Of a stretch of 64,000 bases of DNA, positions 40,990-54,535 are shown piece after piece; the first letter of the stretch is position 1; each line of letters opens with the position of its first letter. Both the position numbers and the translations under genes were made by a program. The DNA lies in contig JAFAKB010000064.1 in the NCBI GenBank assembly GCA_019235885.1, positions 62,001 through 126,000 of the forward strand, in the 5' to 3' direction. Source of the DNA: Candidatus Eremiobacterota bacterium (lineage in GTDB: Bacteria > Vulcanimicrobiota > Vulcanimicrobiia > Vulcanimicrobiales > Vulcanimicrobiaceae). The notes beneath the pieces were generated by a model. That model was not told the origin of the DNA. It saw nothing but the letters and a program-made list of their open reading frames with translations, and ran no database searches.

Positions 40990-41234
40990 CACGCGAGTTT
41001 CGCGTCGTCCTCGTTTCCGAACTCCGGCCACACGAGCGCGTCGTCACCTGTGGCCGAAAGGGAACGGCTCGCCTCAGCCCATCCCTCGCGCGGGTGGCGC
41101 TTCGGTTTCCGAATGACCACGGCGTCGTCTTCGACATCGATCTCAACTTCGCGTTCGAAGCCGACTTGCGCCAGAATGGGCTTGGGGATTATGACGCCCT
41201 GCGAGTTTCCGACGCGCTGAAGACTTGCCCTCAT
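40986..41234 (-). CDS. mazE: MazE/AbrB-type antitoxin
   Basis: 82 residues. The N-terminal swapped-hairpin DNA-binding domain is clear: ASLQRVGNSQGVIIPKPILA, QVGFEREVEIDVEDDAVVIR, then a toxin-neutralising tail. ATG 41234 lies 9 nt after a -10 box, so the leader is only a few nucleotides. The DNA-binding domain probably represses the operon with MazF. Confidence 0.92.
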   Translation of the reverse strand: MRASLQRVGNSQGVIIPKPILAQVGFEREVEIDVEDDAVVIRKPKRHPREGWAEASRSLSATGDDALVWPEFGNEDDAKLAW

Positions 41235-41243
41235 GTTAGAACA

Positions 41244-41272
41244 ATGATATTACAGGAAGGTCGGCTCGTCAA
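41244..41272 (-). promoter_or_regulatory. Promoter of mazEF
   Basis: Minus strand: -35 TTGACG (41272-41267), 17-nt spacer, -10 TATCAT (41249-41244), then 9 nt to the mazE ATG. Transcription would start 2-3 nt before the start codon. Confidence 0.7.
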
Positions 41273-41279
41273 TCATAGA

Positions 41280-41306
41280 CTGTCATCCTGAGCCTGTCGA
41301 AGGATG
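41280..41306. repeat. Dispersed repeat copy b
   Basis: TGTCATCCTGAGCCTGTCGA followed by AGGATGA: the best-conserved copy of a short interspersed repeat common in many bacterial genomes. It lies between mazEF and the rpoC terminator. Confidence 0.75.
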
Positions 41307-41336
41307 AGCCAGCATCGTGCCGACGTCCCGCGACGA

Positions 41337-41365
41337 TGGAAAAGGCCCGCTCTTTCGAACGGGCC
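41337..41365 (-). terminator. Rho-independent terminator of rpoC
   Basis: Minus strand: AGGCCCG / CGGGCCT (7 bp, 10-nt loop) followed by TTTTCC, beginning 25 nt after the rpoC stop. Confidence 0.85.
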
Positions 41366-41389
41366 TCTCCATTCCGCATGACGTGACGC

Positions 41390-45190
<3,801 letters not shown>

Positions 45191-45347
45191 GTTTTTCCTT
45201 TGCTCAGCGCGTCGGCGAGACAGAGGCGGCCGAGGTGACGTCGTAAGTCCGGGGTGGCTGGGTTCCGCTTGAAAAGGCGAACAGACCCAGGAGACGCCGG
45301 CTCGACGTTCCTTGGGTCCGCTTATCGGCCGAAGGGCATAGGCGCGA

Positions 45348-45376
45348 ATCGTATCACGGATCCGCAAGAAATTCAA
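45348..45376 (-). promoter_or_regulatory. Sigma70-type promoter of rpoC
   Basis: Minus strand: -35 TTGAAT (45376-45371), 17-nt spacer, -10 TACGAT (45353-45348). The leader to the TTG start is about 150 nt, similar in length to that of rplJ. It lies in the 235-nt gap shared with the divergent acylase gene. Confidence 0.8.
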
Positions 45377-45425
45377 GGCGCGCCGGCCGGGCCGCCTGCG
45401 AGGGAAGCAGGCGTGGGCGTCCTAT

Positions 45426-47765
45426 GTGTGGGCCGTGGCCCTTCGCTGGATTGTCCGTTCGCTGCTTACCCTCGCAGGGCTCGCAGCCCTGGTTCTGCTG
45501 CTGGCGCTCGCCTACGTGCTGTGGGTCCTCTACGCCACGAAGGCCGGGGTAGCGCGAACCGAGGGCACCGAGACGGGACTGCCGCTCGACGGCCCGGTGA
45601 CGATCGCCCGCGACGCGCGCGGCGTCCCGCACATCCGGGCCGGCTCGGCCCACGACTTCTTCGTCGCCGAAGGCTACGCGATGGCGAGCGACCGGCTCTT
45701 CCAGATGGACCTCACGCGGCGCTACGTCGAGGGCCGGCTCGCCGAAGTCCTCGGCAGCCCGCTGGTCCGGGTCGACCGCCGGATGCGCCGCTTCGGGATC
45801 CGCGACCTCGCCGCGCGCTCGTACGCCGCGGCCGCGCCGGAGGAGCGCGCCATGCTGGCCGCCTTCGCCGACGGGATCAACGCGGCGGCGGCCCGCCAGC
45901 CCGTCCCGCCCGAGTACCGGGCGCTCTTCTTCGGCTTCGAGCGCTGGCAGCCGCAGGACGCGCTGGCCGTCGGCTTCGCGACCGTGCTGGACCTCGACGA
46001 CAAGCCCGACGACGTGATCGTCCGCGACTTCGTCCGCGACGCGCTCGGCCCGGCCGGCACCGACGCCCTCTACCCGCTGACCGACCCGAAGTACGACGTT
46101 CCGACCAACGGCCGCCCGCCCGGCCCGATCGCCGCGCTGCCGGCATTGCCGGGAGTCCGTCAAGGGGATTACGCGACCGCGCTCCGTCACCGCGATGAAC
46201 GGCCGCCGGTCGGGAGCAACGGCTGGGTGGTCGGCGCGGATCGGACGACGACCGGCAAAGCGGTGCTCGCGAACGACCCGCACCTCGACATCGCGATCCC
46301 CGGCATCTGGTATCTGGTCGAAGGGAGCGCGCCCGGCTTGCACGTCGCCGGCGCCGCGCTCGCCGGGACGCCGGGCGTGACGCTCGGCCACAACGAGCAC
46401 CTCGCCTGGGGCGTCACGGCCGGCGAGACCGCCGCGATGCACGTCGTGCGCGAACCGCTGCGCGGCGCCGACGAGCTGTTCGAAGGCGACGGTTGGGTTC
46501 ACGCGCGCCACCGGCACGAGATCGTCGGCGTGCGCTTCGGCGGCAGCGTCGACGTCGATCTGCTGGAAACCGACCGCGGCGTCGTCATGTACAGCGGCAA
46601 CGGCGTCGCCTATCTGATGGACTGGCGGCTGCGGCGCAAGCCCGTCTCGACGCTGGCGCCGTTCTTCGGCTTGCTGCGCGCGCGCACCGCGGCCGACGGC
46701 GTCGCCTCGATGCGCGCGCTGCCGGAACCCGCGCTCAACGTGATCTTCGCCGACGACACCGGCCGCGTCGCGTACCACTTCGCCGGCGGCGTCCCGCTCG
46801 AACCTTCGTGGGGCCGCTGGGCCGCAGCGGACAACGCACCGGAACCGGTTTATTTGACCTACGCCGACGCGCCGCACGTCGACCCCTCGCGCAGCGCGCT
46901 CGTCGTCACCGCGAACAACCGCGCCGCGGGCGACGGCTCACCGCGGCTCGCGCCGTTCTGGCCGCCGCCGTACCGCGCGTTCGAGATCCGCCGCGCGCTC
47001 GCCGCGGCCGCGGACGCACACCATCGTCTGTCGCCCGAAACGATCGCCGCCGAGCAGCGCGATGCAACCTCGCCCGCCGAGCGCGAGTTCGCCGATCTCG
47101 TCCTCGCCGCCGCGGCGCGCAAGCACGCCGACGGAGATCGGACGCTCGCGCCGCTGCTGAGCGCGCTGCGCTCGTTCGACGGCACGCTGATCCCCGCGTC
47201 GCGCGGCGCCACCGCCGTCGTCGCGCTGCGGCGCGACATGCTGAGCACGCTCGCCGCGCAGCATCTGCCGGCGTGGCTCGCGCCCTCGTATCCGTCGACG
47301 AGCCCCGGCTTCGAGGTCGTGCTGCGCGCGCTGCGCGAGCGCCCGCGCGGCTGGGTCGCGCGCGACGACTACGATCTCTTCGTCACCGGCGCGATCAAGC
47401 GCGTCGCGACGCAGCTCGGCGCAGACGTTCCGCCGTTCGGGACGTACGCCGCGCAGCCGCTCAAGCACGCGCTCGCGCCGTTCGGCTTCGCGCTGTGGAA
47501 CGGTCCGACGATGCCGGGCCGCGGGGGCAGCTTCGCGCCGGCAGTGCAGTGGAACGGTCACGCGCAGTCGTTCCGCGCGGTGTGGATCGCGGGCGACTGG
47601 GACCACGGCACGATCGACGTCGACGCCGGCGAGTCCGGCGAGCCCGGCTCACCGCACTACGCCGACCAAACCGCCGGCTGGGTGAACTTCACCCGCACAC
47701 CGCTCCCGTTCTCCGACACCGCCGTCCGCGCCGCGACGACGTCAACGTTAACCCTGTCACGGTGA
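45426..47765 (+). CDS. Penicillin acylase family Ntn-hydrolase (membrane-anchored or exported)
   Basis: 779 residues. An N-terminal hydrophobic helix (LLTLAGLAALVLLLALAYVL) serves as signal or anchor. The alpha part has GVPHIRAGSAHDFFVAEGYA. The autocatalytic cleavage site is VGSNGW, with the nucleophile Ser at residue 264, then LANDPHLDIAIPGIWYLVEG and GVTLGHNEHLAWGVT; the late LPSYPSTSP/TMPGRGGSF region fits the family. Such enzymes cleave amide bonds, e.g. penicillins or acyl-homoserine lactones; the substrate here is unknown. GTG 45426 is used. The stop codon is supplied by a dispersed repeat. Confidence 0.92.
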   Translation: MWAVALRWIVRSLLTLAGLAALVLLLALAYVLWVLYATKAGVARTEGTETGLPLDGPVTIARDARGVPHIRAGSAHDFFVAEGYAMASDRLFQMDLTRRYVEGRLAEVLGSPLVRVDRRMRRFGIRDLAARSYAAAAPEERAMLAAFADGINAAAARQPVPPEYRALFFGFERWQPQDALAVGFATVLDLDDKPDDVIVRDFVRDALGPAGTDALYPLTDPKYDVPTNGRPPGPIAALPALPGVRQGDYATALRHRDERPPVGSNGWVVGADRTTTGKAVLANDPHLDIAIPGIWYLVEGSAPGLHVAGAALAGTPGVTLGHNEHLAWGVTAGETAAMHVVREPLRGADELFEGDGWVHARHRHEIVGVRFGGSVDVDLLETDRGVVMYSGNGVAYLMDWRLRRKPVSTLAPFFGLLRARTAADGVASMRALPEPALNVIFADDTGRVAYHFAGGVPLEPSWGRWAAADNAPEPVYLTYADAPHVDPSRSALVVTANNRAAGDGSPRLAPFWPPPYRAFEIRRALAAAADAHHRLSPETIAAEQRDATSPAEREFADLVLAAAARKHADGDRTLAPLLSALRSFDGTLIPASRGATAVVALRRDMLSTLAAQHLPAWLAPSYPSTSPGFEVVLRALRERPRGWVARDDYDLFVTGAIKRVATQLGADVPPFGTYAAQPLKHALAPFGFALWNGPTMPGRGGSFAPAVQWNGHAQSFRAVWIAGDWDHGTIDVDAGESGEPGSPHYADQTAGWVNFTRTPLPFSDTAVRAATTSTLTLSR

Positions 47766-47807
47766 GCTTCAGGACTATTTCGGCCCCTTCAGCAGGCTCG
47801 GGGTGAC
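47756..47807. repeat. Dispersed repeat copy c, palindromic, at the acylase stop
   Basis: Left arm GTCACGGTGAGCTTCAGGA and right arm CCCCTTCAGCAGGCTCGGGG-TGAC can pair into a long imperfect hairpin. The acylase TGA stop is within the left arm. Probably also works as a transcript end. Confidence 0.65.
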
Positions 47808-47836
47808 GGCGCTCTCGAAGCTCACGGCGACGCGTT

Positions 47837-49153
47837 ATGTCGAGCCAAACGCTCATCTTTGTCGGCTGCGTCGTCGCTATCGCGCTCGGCGTCTTGGCGC
47901 TCGCTGCGACGTTCATGGACCGCAGGGAGGACCAGCAGATCGCGAAGATGCTGCGGGCGAATACCGCTGCGCGCAAGGCCGGGCCGGTCGCGGTGGAGGG
48001 CACGGCCAAGGCGACGCGCGTCGTCACGGCACCCGGCGCCGGCATCGACTGTATCTTCGCGTACGAACGATGCGAGGTGTGGACGCCGAACGACAAGGGC
48101 GGGTCGTGGTACGACATGGGCAGTCTCTGCTGGCCGCCGATCCCGCTGTTCCGTGTCGAAGACCAGACCGGATCGGTTCTCGTCCAGGCCACTTACGCCG
48201 ACGTCGAACTCGACGAGACGAAATATCCGGGCAAGACCCATCGCGTCAGTGATGAGTTCGCCGAGGTCTTTCCGATGTTCGGCCTGCCGATCGGTGAAGG
48301 TTGCCTGGTGAACGTCTACGAGCGCGTGCTAGCGCCGAACGCGCACGTCTCGGTGTACGGCACCGCCATGCCCGCGTCGCAAATCGGTCCGCTGGGTGCC
48401 GCAGGCGTCAAACCGGACGAGCTCGTCATTCGAGCGTCGCCCGGAAGCCCGTTCATCATCACGGGACAATCGCGGAATGACTTCGAAATAAACCTTCGGT
48501 CGTGGTTTGGCTTTGAGTTCGTCGCCGGGCTGGTGCTGGCGCTCGGCGGCATCGTAGGAATGCTGTGGGCGTTGTTCCTGCGCGGACCGGAGCCCGGCAT
48601 CGATAGTTCGACCTGGAAAGCGGCCATCGTGACGGCCGCGCTGATCATCGTCGGTGCGATGTTCTTCGGCATCCAAGCCCTGGTTATGCCGTATGTTCGG
48701 ATGAAGCAGACTCGTGGCGACGTCGACCGCCGATCGGCGGCTCTCGATGCGTTGCTCAAACAGCGCCACGATGCGCTCGGGAACGTTCTTGCGGCCTGGG
48801 GGACGCCACACGAAGAGGAGAGCGGTCCCTTGGCGCAGATCGTGCAGCTGCAACCGCTGACCGGAGTCGGACCGCTGAGTCGCGATCGCGTCGACGCCGA
48901 GTGCCGGCTCTCGGCGTCCGTCGAGCAATTCTGCGCGGCGGCCGGCAGCCGCGCCGAGCTGCACGCGCATCCGGAACGTGCAAAGCTGTTGAAAGCACTG
49001 AGAGCGCTGCAGAGGAGCGTCACACAGAGCTGCGATCTCTACAACGCCTCGGTTTTCTTGAGCAATCAGCGGTTGGAGGGGTGGCCCAACCGGTCGTATG
49101 CGCGGCGCATGGGCCTGGTCCCGCACGAGTTCTTCGGCGCATCAGCGCTCTAA
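47837..49153 (+). CDS. GIDE-LemA fusion membrane protein
   Basis: 438 residues. Membrane helix 5-27; then a GIDE (BAM) domain about 48-215 (GPVAVEGTAKATRV, GIDCIFAYERCEVW, PLFRVEDQTGSVLVQATYAD, NVYERVLAPNAHVSVYGTA, GSPFIITGQSRNDFE) as in the E3 ligase MUL1/GIDE and archaeal relatives, without a RING. Two membrane helices follow (228-248, 263-285), then a C-terminal LemA-type helical domain (ALDALLKQRHDALGNVLAAW … YNASVFLSNQRLEGWPNRSY). Function unknown; LemA and GIDE domains are both linked to membrane stress in the literature. ATG 47837 is used, without a clear Shine-Dalgarno. Confidence 0.82.
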   Translation: MSSQTLIFVGCVVAIALGVLALAATFMDRREDQQIAKMLRANTAARKAGPVAVEGTAKATRVVTAPGAGIDCIFAYERCEVWTPNDKGGSWYDMGSLCWPPIPLFRVEDQTGSVLVQATYADVELDETKYPGKTHRVSDEFAEVFPMFGLPIGEGCLVNVYERVLAPNAHVSVYGTAMPASQIGPLGAAGVKPDELVIRASPGSPFIITGQSRNDFEINLRSWFGFEFVAGLVLALGGIVGMLWALFLRGPEPGIDSSTWKAAIVTAALIIVGAMFFGIQALVMPYVRMKQTRGDVDRRSAALDALLKQRHDALGNVLAAWGTPHEEESGPLAQIVQLQPLTGVGPLSRDRVDAECRLSASVEQFCAAAGSRAELHAHPERAKLLKALRALQRSVTQSCDLYNASVFLSNQRLEGWPNRSYARRMGLVPHEFFGASAL

Positions 49154-49170
49154 AAATCGGGATTCTATCG

Positions 49171-49193
49171 GCCCCCTTCGTCGGGCTCAGGGA
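49171..49193. repeat. Dispersed repeat copy d
   Basis: GCCCCCTTCGTCGGGCTCAG then GGA, a diverged copy. It supplies the stop codon (49187-49189, minus strand) of the neighbouring exported protein, as copy c does for the acylase. Confidence 0.55.
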
Positions 49194-50335
49194 AACTGGG
49201 CGAGTCGTGCCCAGAAGCCCCACCCGCCGGTGATGTTGGACACCGCGAACACGATCTCGTTCGCGCCTTTGTGCAACGGCAAGAAGACGCCGTCGCCGAC
49301 CGGGTTCATGATCCCGCCGCCGACGTCCGCGCCGAAGTACAGCGGCGTTCCGTTGCAATAGATGACGAGGCCGTTCACGTAGCCGAACAGGATCCGTCTC
49401 AGTTGATCGCGGTCGGACTGGATCACGGTGCGCGCGAAGACGATCTTTTCGCCAGCGACCTGGTTGTTCATGATTCGGTCGACGAGCGGCTCACCGGTCG
49501 CGGGATCGGACGGAAAGCTGAGCTGCGGCGAGCGGCGATAGCGGTTGATCAGCACCACGCCCGTCGTCTCCGGACGTACATTTTGCCAGCGCACGCCGCT
49601 CAGGTTCGGCATCGCGCCCGGCGGATACGCGGTCGCGTCGAGGGCGTCGGAAATTTGCCAATCGGCGAGCGTGCCGGGCGGAAGCGGCGGTTGCGGTGCG
49701 GGCGGCGCCGTCGGGTGCGCGGTGTAGCGGACGTTCGAGAAGTATGCGCCCCGGCCGAACGCGCCGGTCCAGACGCCGACTGACGCGCCGTCGACGCCCG
49801 CCAGCGCGGGCACGGTCAGCGTCGGCTTCGCTTCGCCGTTGAGATAGAGGTTCGCGACCGAACCGGTCACGTCGATCTTCACGTGTACCCAGGCGCCGAA
49901 CGGCAGCGTCGCGACCGCGTTGGCACCGTCACCGTGATAGATTTTCCACGCGCCGCCGACGCTGTTGAGCGCCGGCGCGTACTGCACCGCTTCAGGCGTT
50001 CCGCTCGCGCGCGGGCGCAGCCAGATCACTTCGGAGTTGTCGGTGGACGCCGCGTGAAACACCGCGCCCATGAAGTTACCGCCCTCCGGCATCGCCATGT
50101 CGAGCTCGAGCGTTCCGTCGCGCAGCGACGTGCCGCGCGCGAGCGCGACGCCTTTGTCGATGTAGAGGCTGGGCCGGCCGAGATACGTTTCGAACTTGAT
50201 CGTGTTCGTCGCCGTCCAGCGGTCGGCCGTCAGCGGAATCGTCGTCTCGGCGGCCGCAGCGCGCGCGAGGCCGGCGGCCAGGACCGCCGCCATTGCCGGT
50301 ATCGCGAGCGCTCGGAAGGTCGTGCTCTGCGTCAT
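49187..50335 (-). CDS. Exported concanavalin-like (LamG/DUF1080-type) protein
   Basis: 382 residues. Signal peptide MTQSTTFRALAIPAMAAVLA…, cleavage near AAA-E at residue 29. The N-terminal half has the pattern of a laminin-G/DUF1080 jelly-roll (TIKFETYLGRPSLYIDKGVA, TLELDMAMPEGGNFMGAVFH, WVHVKIDVTGSVANLYLNGE, VGVWTGAFGRGAYFSNVRY). A Pro-rich linker follows near residue 228, then a second unknown domain of about 150 residues ending GGWGFWARLAQFP. Probably binds or processes carbohydrate, by fold only. ATG 50335 is used; the long frame upstream is antisense to isocitrate lyase. Confidence 0.8.
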   Translation of the reverse strand: MTQSTTFRALAIPAMAAVLAAGLARAAAAETTIPLTADRWTATNTIKFETYLGRPSLYIDKGVALARGTSLRDGTLELDMAMPEGGNFMGAVFHAASTDNSEVIWLRPRASGTPEAVQYAPALNSVGGAWKIYHGDGANAVATLPFGAWVHVKIDVTGSVANLYLNGEAKPTLTVPALAGVDGASVGVWTGAFGRGAYFSNVRYTAHPTAPPAPQPPLPPGTLADWQISDALDATAYPPGAMPNLSGVRWQNVRPETTGVVLINRYRRSPQLSFPSDPATGEPLVDRIMNNQVAGEKIVFARTVIQSDRDQLRRILFGYVNGLVIYCNGTPLYFGADVGGGIMNPVGDGVFLPLHKGANEIVFAVSNITGGWGFWARLAQFP

Positions 50336-50497
50336 CGGGACGCCTCTTCGAAACGCGCGCGCGGCGCCCCATCTCGGGGCGGAAAATCGGCATTCTGCGC
50401 GCCCGAAACCACGCTTTGCGGCCGATTCGGGCCGTCTGCGGCCCCGCCCGGCTATACTCTCGGGGATCGCTAGCTGCCTACGAGGAGAGTTATTCCG

Positions 50498-51838
50498 GTG
50501 CAGTTCCCCGCGCCCTCGCCCAACGGCCACCCGAACGGCAAACCGTCCAACGGCAAAGCGCCTCGCGGCAAAGCGGCCAACGGCAAAGCCGCCGCTTCCG
50601 CCGACGTCGCGCGCCCGTACACGGCCGACGACGTCGCGCGCCTGCGCGGCAGCGTTCACATCGAGCACACGCTCGCGCGACGCGGCGCCGAGAAGCTGCG
50701 GGCGCTGCTCGCGCGAGACGAACCGGTCGCGGCGCTGGGATGCATGACGGGCGGTCAGGCCGTGCAGGCGGTGAAGGCCGGTCTCAAAGCGATCTATCTC
50801 TCGGGCTGGCAAGTCGCCGCCGACGCGAACACCGCCGGCCAGATCTATCCGGATCAATCGCTGTACCCGTACGACTCGGTGCCGAAGGTCGTCGAGCGGA
50901 TCAACAACGCGTTTGTGCGCGCCGACCAGATCGACGTGCTCGAAGGACGCGCCGGCGAGAAAGACTGGTTCGCGCCGATCGTCGCCGACATGGAAGCCGG
51001 GTTCGGCGGGCCGCTGAACGTCTTCGAGCTGGCGAAGTCGATGATCGCCGCCGGCGCGGCCGGCGTTCACCTCGAAGACCAGCTCGCCTCGGAGAAGAAG
51101 TGCGGACATCTGGGCGGCAAGGTGCTGATCCCGACCTCGCAGGCCGTCCGCAACCTGGTCGCGGCGCGGCTCGCGATGGACGTCTGCGACGTGCCGACCG
51201 TCCTCGTCGCGCGCACCGACGCGGACGCGGCGAACCTGCTGCTCAGCGACATCGACGAACGCGATCGCCCGTTCCTCACCGGCGAGCGCACGCTGGAGGG
51301 TTTCTTCCGCGTGAAGCCCGGGATCGATCAAGCGATCGCGCGCGGCCTCGCCTACGCGCCGTACGCCGACCTGATCTGGTGCGAAACCTCGCATCCCTCG
51401 CTCGAAGAAGCCGAGGCGTTCGCGCGCGGGATTCACGCGCAGTTCCCCGGCAAGATGCTGGCCTACAACTGCTCGCCCTCGTTCAACTGGAAGCTCAAGC
51501 TCGACGACGCGACGATCGCGCGCTTCCGCGCAGCGCTGTTCGAGTACGGCTACCGCTTCCAGTTCATCACGCTGGCCGGCTGGCACGCGCTGAACCACTC
51601 GATGTTCGAGCTCGCGCACGACTACGCCGAGCGCGGGATGTCCGCGTACGCCGAGTTCCAGCAGCGCGAGCTCGCGAGCGAGCTGGCGGGCTACACCGCC
51701 ACGCGCCACCAGCGCGAAGTCGGCACCGGTTACTTCGACGAGGTCGCCAAAGTCGTCGGCGGCGGCTCCTCCTCGACCACCGCACTCACCGGCTCTACCG
51801 AAGAAGCCCAGTTCACCGCGACGACTGCTGCCGCGTAG
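50498..51838 (+). CDS. aceA: Isocitrate lyase
   Basis: 446 residues. Converts isocitrate to glyoxylate and succinate (glyoxylate shunt). The catalytic KKCGH motif is at 200-204 with Cys202; [45 protein letters not shown] and [11 protein letters not shown] are diagnostic. The N-terminal 35 residues are an unusual low-complexity extension with repeated NGK units (DNA AACGGCAAA repeats), absent from typical enzymes. GTG 50498 has GAGGAGAG upstream; a -10-like TATACT lies at 50453-50458. Malate synthase is not in the window. Its 3' end overlaps the convergent peptidase gene by 26 nt. Confidence 0.96.
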   Translation: MQFPAPSPNGHPNGKPSNGKAPRGKAANGKAAASADVARPYTADDVARLRGSVHIEHTLARRGAEKLRALLARDEPVAALGCMTGGQAVQAVKAGLKAIYLSGWQVAADANTAGQIYPDQSLYPYDSVPKVVERINNAFVRADQIDVLEGRAGEKDWFAPIVADMEAGFGGPLNVFELAKSMIAAGAAGVHLEDQLASEKKCGHLGGKVLIPTSQAVRNLVAARLAMDVCDVPTVLVARTDADAANLLLSDIDERDRPFLTGERTLEGFFRVKPGIDQAIARGLAYAPYADLIWCETSHPSLEEAEAFARGIHAQFPGKMLAYNCSPSFNWKLKLDDATIARFRAALFEYGYRFQFITLAGWHALNHSMFELAHDYAERGMSAYAEFQQRELASELAGYTATRHQREVGTGYFDEVAKVVGGGSSSTTALTGSTEEAQFTATTAAA

Positions 51839-54461
51839 CGGTCACGTAGGCGTCGGCGGCGGGGACGAGGCGGTCGCGGAGCGCGAGCGAGAAGCGCGCG
51901 CGCTCCATCGCGCGGTTGACGTACAGCGCCGGCGCGTTTCGCTCGCGCGCTTGCACGAAGGCGGCGAGCTCGGTGAGCGGCGCCGCGTTCCAGAACTCGC
52001 TCGGCGCGTTCGCGACCGCGAGCGCGCGCTCGAACTCGGACCGCGACGCGTTCAGCTCGTCGACGTGGGCCTGATAGAACCGCCACACGAGCTGCGGATT
52101 GTTCGGTGCGGCGGCCGCGATCAGCCGGCCGCGCACGCCGGCTGCCTGCGGCGGAAGCTCCGATGACATGACGATCTCGAGCGCCTGCTGCGCGAGCTTC
52201 GGATCGGCCGCGGAGACCAGCGCGCCGTAGTAGCGCCGCGCCTCGGTCTCGTTCTGCGCCGACTTCGCGATCGCGTGCAGCTGGTCGAACGTCGCCTGGT
52301 CGGCGTACCGCGCAACGACCGGCAGCACGACGTCCTGCTGCTCGGCATCGAGCGACGAGCGGTCGGCGACGAACCTCGCGAAACGGCGCCGCGCTTCTTG
52401 AACCACCGCGGGATCGTCCCACTCGCCCAAGTGCGCGATCAGCGAGCGCCGCACGAGCTGCGTCGTCGGCGCTTCGTGCGGTTGCGGATCCCAGCCGGTG
52501 AGGGCGAACGCGGGACGCGCCACCGAGCGCGCGAACGCGGCGAACGCGCCGTGGCCGGCGGTGCCGCGCTCGTCGCGCTCGATCGTCGTCAGCGCGTCGA
52601 GCACCTGCTCCCAAGCGCGCTGGTCGAGATCGGTCCGCAGCGCGGACGCGAGGGCGAGATACGATCCGAGCGGCGCTTTGTTCGCCTCTGCCAGCGCCCA
52701 CTGGTCGTCGAGCAGCGCGATCTTGTCACCGTCGGGCAACGCGGCGAACGCGCGCCGGTTCGCGTTCAGCGTGGCGTCGTCGTACGCGACGCGGTAGAAG
52801 CCCACCGTGCCGGCGTTCGCGCTCAGCGGCTCGCCGCAGCGGCCGGCGGCGACGTGTTGGCCGTCGCGGCTGAAGAGCACGCGCTGCACGGCGCCGCGCG
52901 CGCCTGAGCGCACGCCGAGCGGAACGTTCCAGCGCGATTGCGCCGGATCGCTCCCGCTCAGCAGAAACCGCTGCTGCGTCAGCACGAGCGTGCGGGCTCC
53001 CGACACCGCGCACGTCGCGCGCACGCTCACCAGCGGAAAGCCGGGCTGGGTCGTCCAGCCCGCGGCGAGCTGCTCAACGTCGCGCCCGCTCGCCGCGGAG
53101 AGCGCCTGCCACAGATCGCCGCTCGTCGCGTTCGAGTACGCGCGCGCCTTGACGTACCGCCGGATCCCCGCGCGGAACGTGTCCGCGCCGACATACGCCT
53201 CGAGCATCCGCAGGAACGCTTGGCCTTTGTTGTAGGTGATCGCGGAGTCGAACGAGGCTTCGGCTTCCATCTCGTTCGTCACGTGCTGCTCGATCGGGTG
53301 CGAGTTGATCCGCGCATCGGCGCCCATCGCGACCTCTTTGGAGGCGTCCTGGCGCTCCCACCAGGCCCAGCTCGGATTGCGAAGCGCCGTCTCTTTCGCC
53401 GCCATCCACGACGCGAAGCTCTCGTTCAGCCAGATGTCGTCCCACCAGCTCATCGTGACGAGGTCGCCGTTCCACTGGTGCGCCATCTCGTGCGCCTGGA
53501 TGCTGAACACGCGCTGCCGCTGATCGAGTGTCGCGTTCGGCCGAACCAGCAGCGCCTGATCGTTGTACGTGATCGCGCCCCAGTTCTCCATCGCGCCCTG
53601 AAAACCGCCGGGGACCGCGATCGAGTCGAGCTTCGGCAGCGGGTACGGATAGTCGAAGTACGCGTCGTAGTCGGCCAGGATCTGCTGCGCGTTGGCGAGC
53701 GCCGTCGCGCCGAACCGTTCCTGCCCGCGCACCGCGACGACGCCGAAGCCGCGTCCGCGCGCCGTCGCCGCGAGCCGGCCGAGTTCGCCGGCCGAGAACT
53801 CCATCAGGTACGTGGGCATCTTCGGCGAGCGCATGAACGTCGTGGTCGCGTTCGCGCCGTTCACCACCCGGCGCTCGACCGGCATATTCGAGAAGACGCT
53901 CCATCCGGCCGGCACGGTCGCGCTGAGCTGGAACGTCGCGCGGAACACCGGCTCGTCCCAGCACGGAAACATCCGGCGCGCATCCGTCGCCTCGAACTGC
54001 GTCGACAGCATCGTCCCCGCGGTACCGCCCGTGCGGTACGGCTGCACGAACAGCCCCTGCGGCGCGCTCTCGAGCTTGCCCGTGTACGCGAACGAAAGCG
54101 TGTGACGCCCGCTCGCCAGCGGGCTTGCGAGGGTGAGCGTGGTGAGCTGCTGCGCGTCGTCGCTCTGCACGCTCGCGACCGCCGCGCCGTCGAGCTTCAC
54201 CTCGCTCAGCCGCTCGTTCAGCGAGTTGAACGCGATCGAGCGCACCGGCTTGCGCACCTCGAGCACGACCGTCTCGGTCCCCGCCAGCGTCTTCGCCGCG
54301 ACGTCGGGGACGATCGCGACGCGGTAGTCCACCGGCACGACGTCTTTGGACAAGCGCCCCGGCGTGGCGTCGAAGTTGAACGGCGGCCTGGCGGACGCCG
54401 CCGCACCGAGCGACAACAAGAAAACGGCCGCCAGCGCGGACCGCACGAACGACGAATGCAT
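51813..54461 (-). CDS. Exported M1-family (aminopeptidase N-like) zinc peptidase
   Basis: 882 residues from ATG 54461 (an ATG at 54497 would add 12 residues). Signal peptide [20 protein letters not shown]…, ending ASA-R. Exopeptidase motif GAMENWG at about 289-295; zinc site HEMAHQW at about 324-330 with the second Glu in WLNESFA (about 347). The C-terminal half is the usual helical ERAP1-like domain. All catalytic residues are present. It ends in a 26-nt tail-to-tail overlap with aceA. A third exported metallopeptidase in this window. Confidence 0.94.
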   Translation of the reverse strand: MHSSFVRSALAAVFLLSLGAAASARPPFNFDATPGRLSKDVVPVDYRVAIVPDVAAKTLAGTETVVLEVRKPVRSIAFNSLNERLSEVKLDGAAVASVQSDDAQQLTTLTLASPLASGRHTLSFAYTGKLESAPQGLFVQPYRTGGTAGTMLSTQFEATDARRMFPCWDEPVFRATFQLSATVPAGWSVFSNMPVERRVVNGANATTTFMRSPKMPTYLMEFSAGELGRLAATARGRGFGVVAVRGQERFGATALANAQQILADYDAYFDYPYPLPKLDSIAVPGGFQGAMENWGAITYNDQALLVRPNATLDQRQRVFSIQAHEMAHQWNGDLVTMSWWDDIWLNESFASWMAAKETALRNPSWAWWERQDASKEVAMGADARINSHPIEQHVTNEMEAEASFDSAITYNKGQAFLRMLEAYVGADTFRAGIRRYVKARAYSNATSGDLWQALSAASGRDVEQLAAGWTTQPGFPLVSVRATCAVSGARTLVLTQQRFLLSGSDPAQSRWNVPLGVRSGARGAVQRVLFSRDGQHVAAGRCGEPLSANAGTVGFYRVAYDDATLNANRRAFAALPDGDKIALLDDQWALAEANKAPLGSYLALASALRTDLDQRAWEQVLDALTTIERDERGTAGHGAFAAFARSVARPAFALTGWDPQPHEAPTTQLVRRSLIAHLGEWDDPAVVQEARRRFARFVADRSSLDAEQQDVVLPVVARYADQATFDQLHAIAKSAQNETEARRYYGALVSAADPKLAQQALEIVMSSELPPQAAGVRGRLIAAAAPNNPQLVWRFYQAHVDELNASRSEFERALAVANAPSEFWNAAPLTELAAFVQARERNAPALYVNRAMERARFSLALRDRLVPAADAYVTATRQQSSR

Positions 54462-54535
54462 CGCGCGGCAGTTTCCGCGCAGTTTTCGCGATGTCATGCC
54501 TTGCGGCCGCCCTGCGCGGTCTGCGGGTGCGGTCT

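Noticed and set aside
45191-45376. N-terminal extension of RpoC by 62 residues
   Set aside because: It reads through the predicted promoter and leader; the family start and Shine-Dalgarno are at 45190.
50528-50600. Possible CRISPR-like short repeats in the AACGGCAAA run
   Set aside because: Units are codon repeats of 9 nt without spacers. No CRISPR array or cas gene is seen anywhere in the window.
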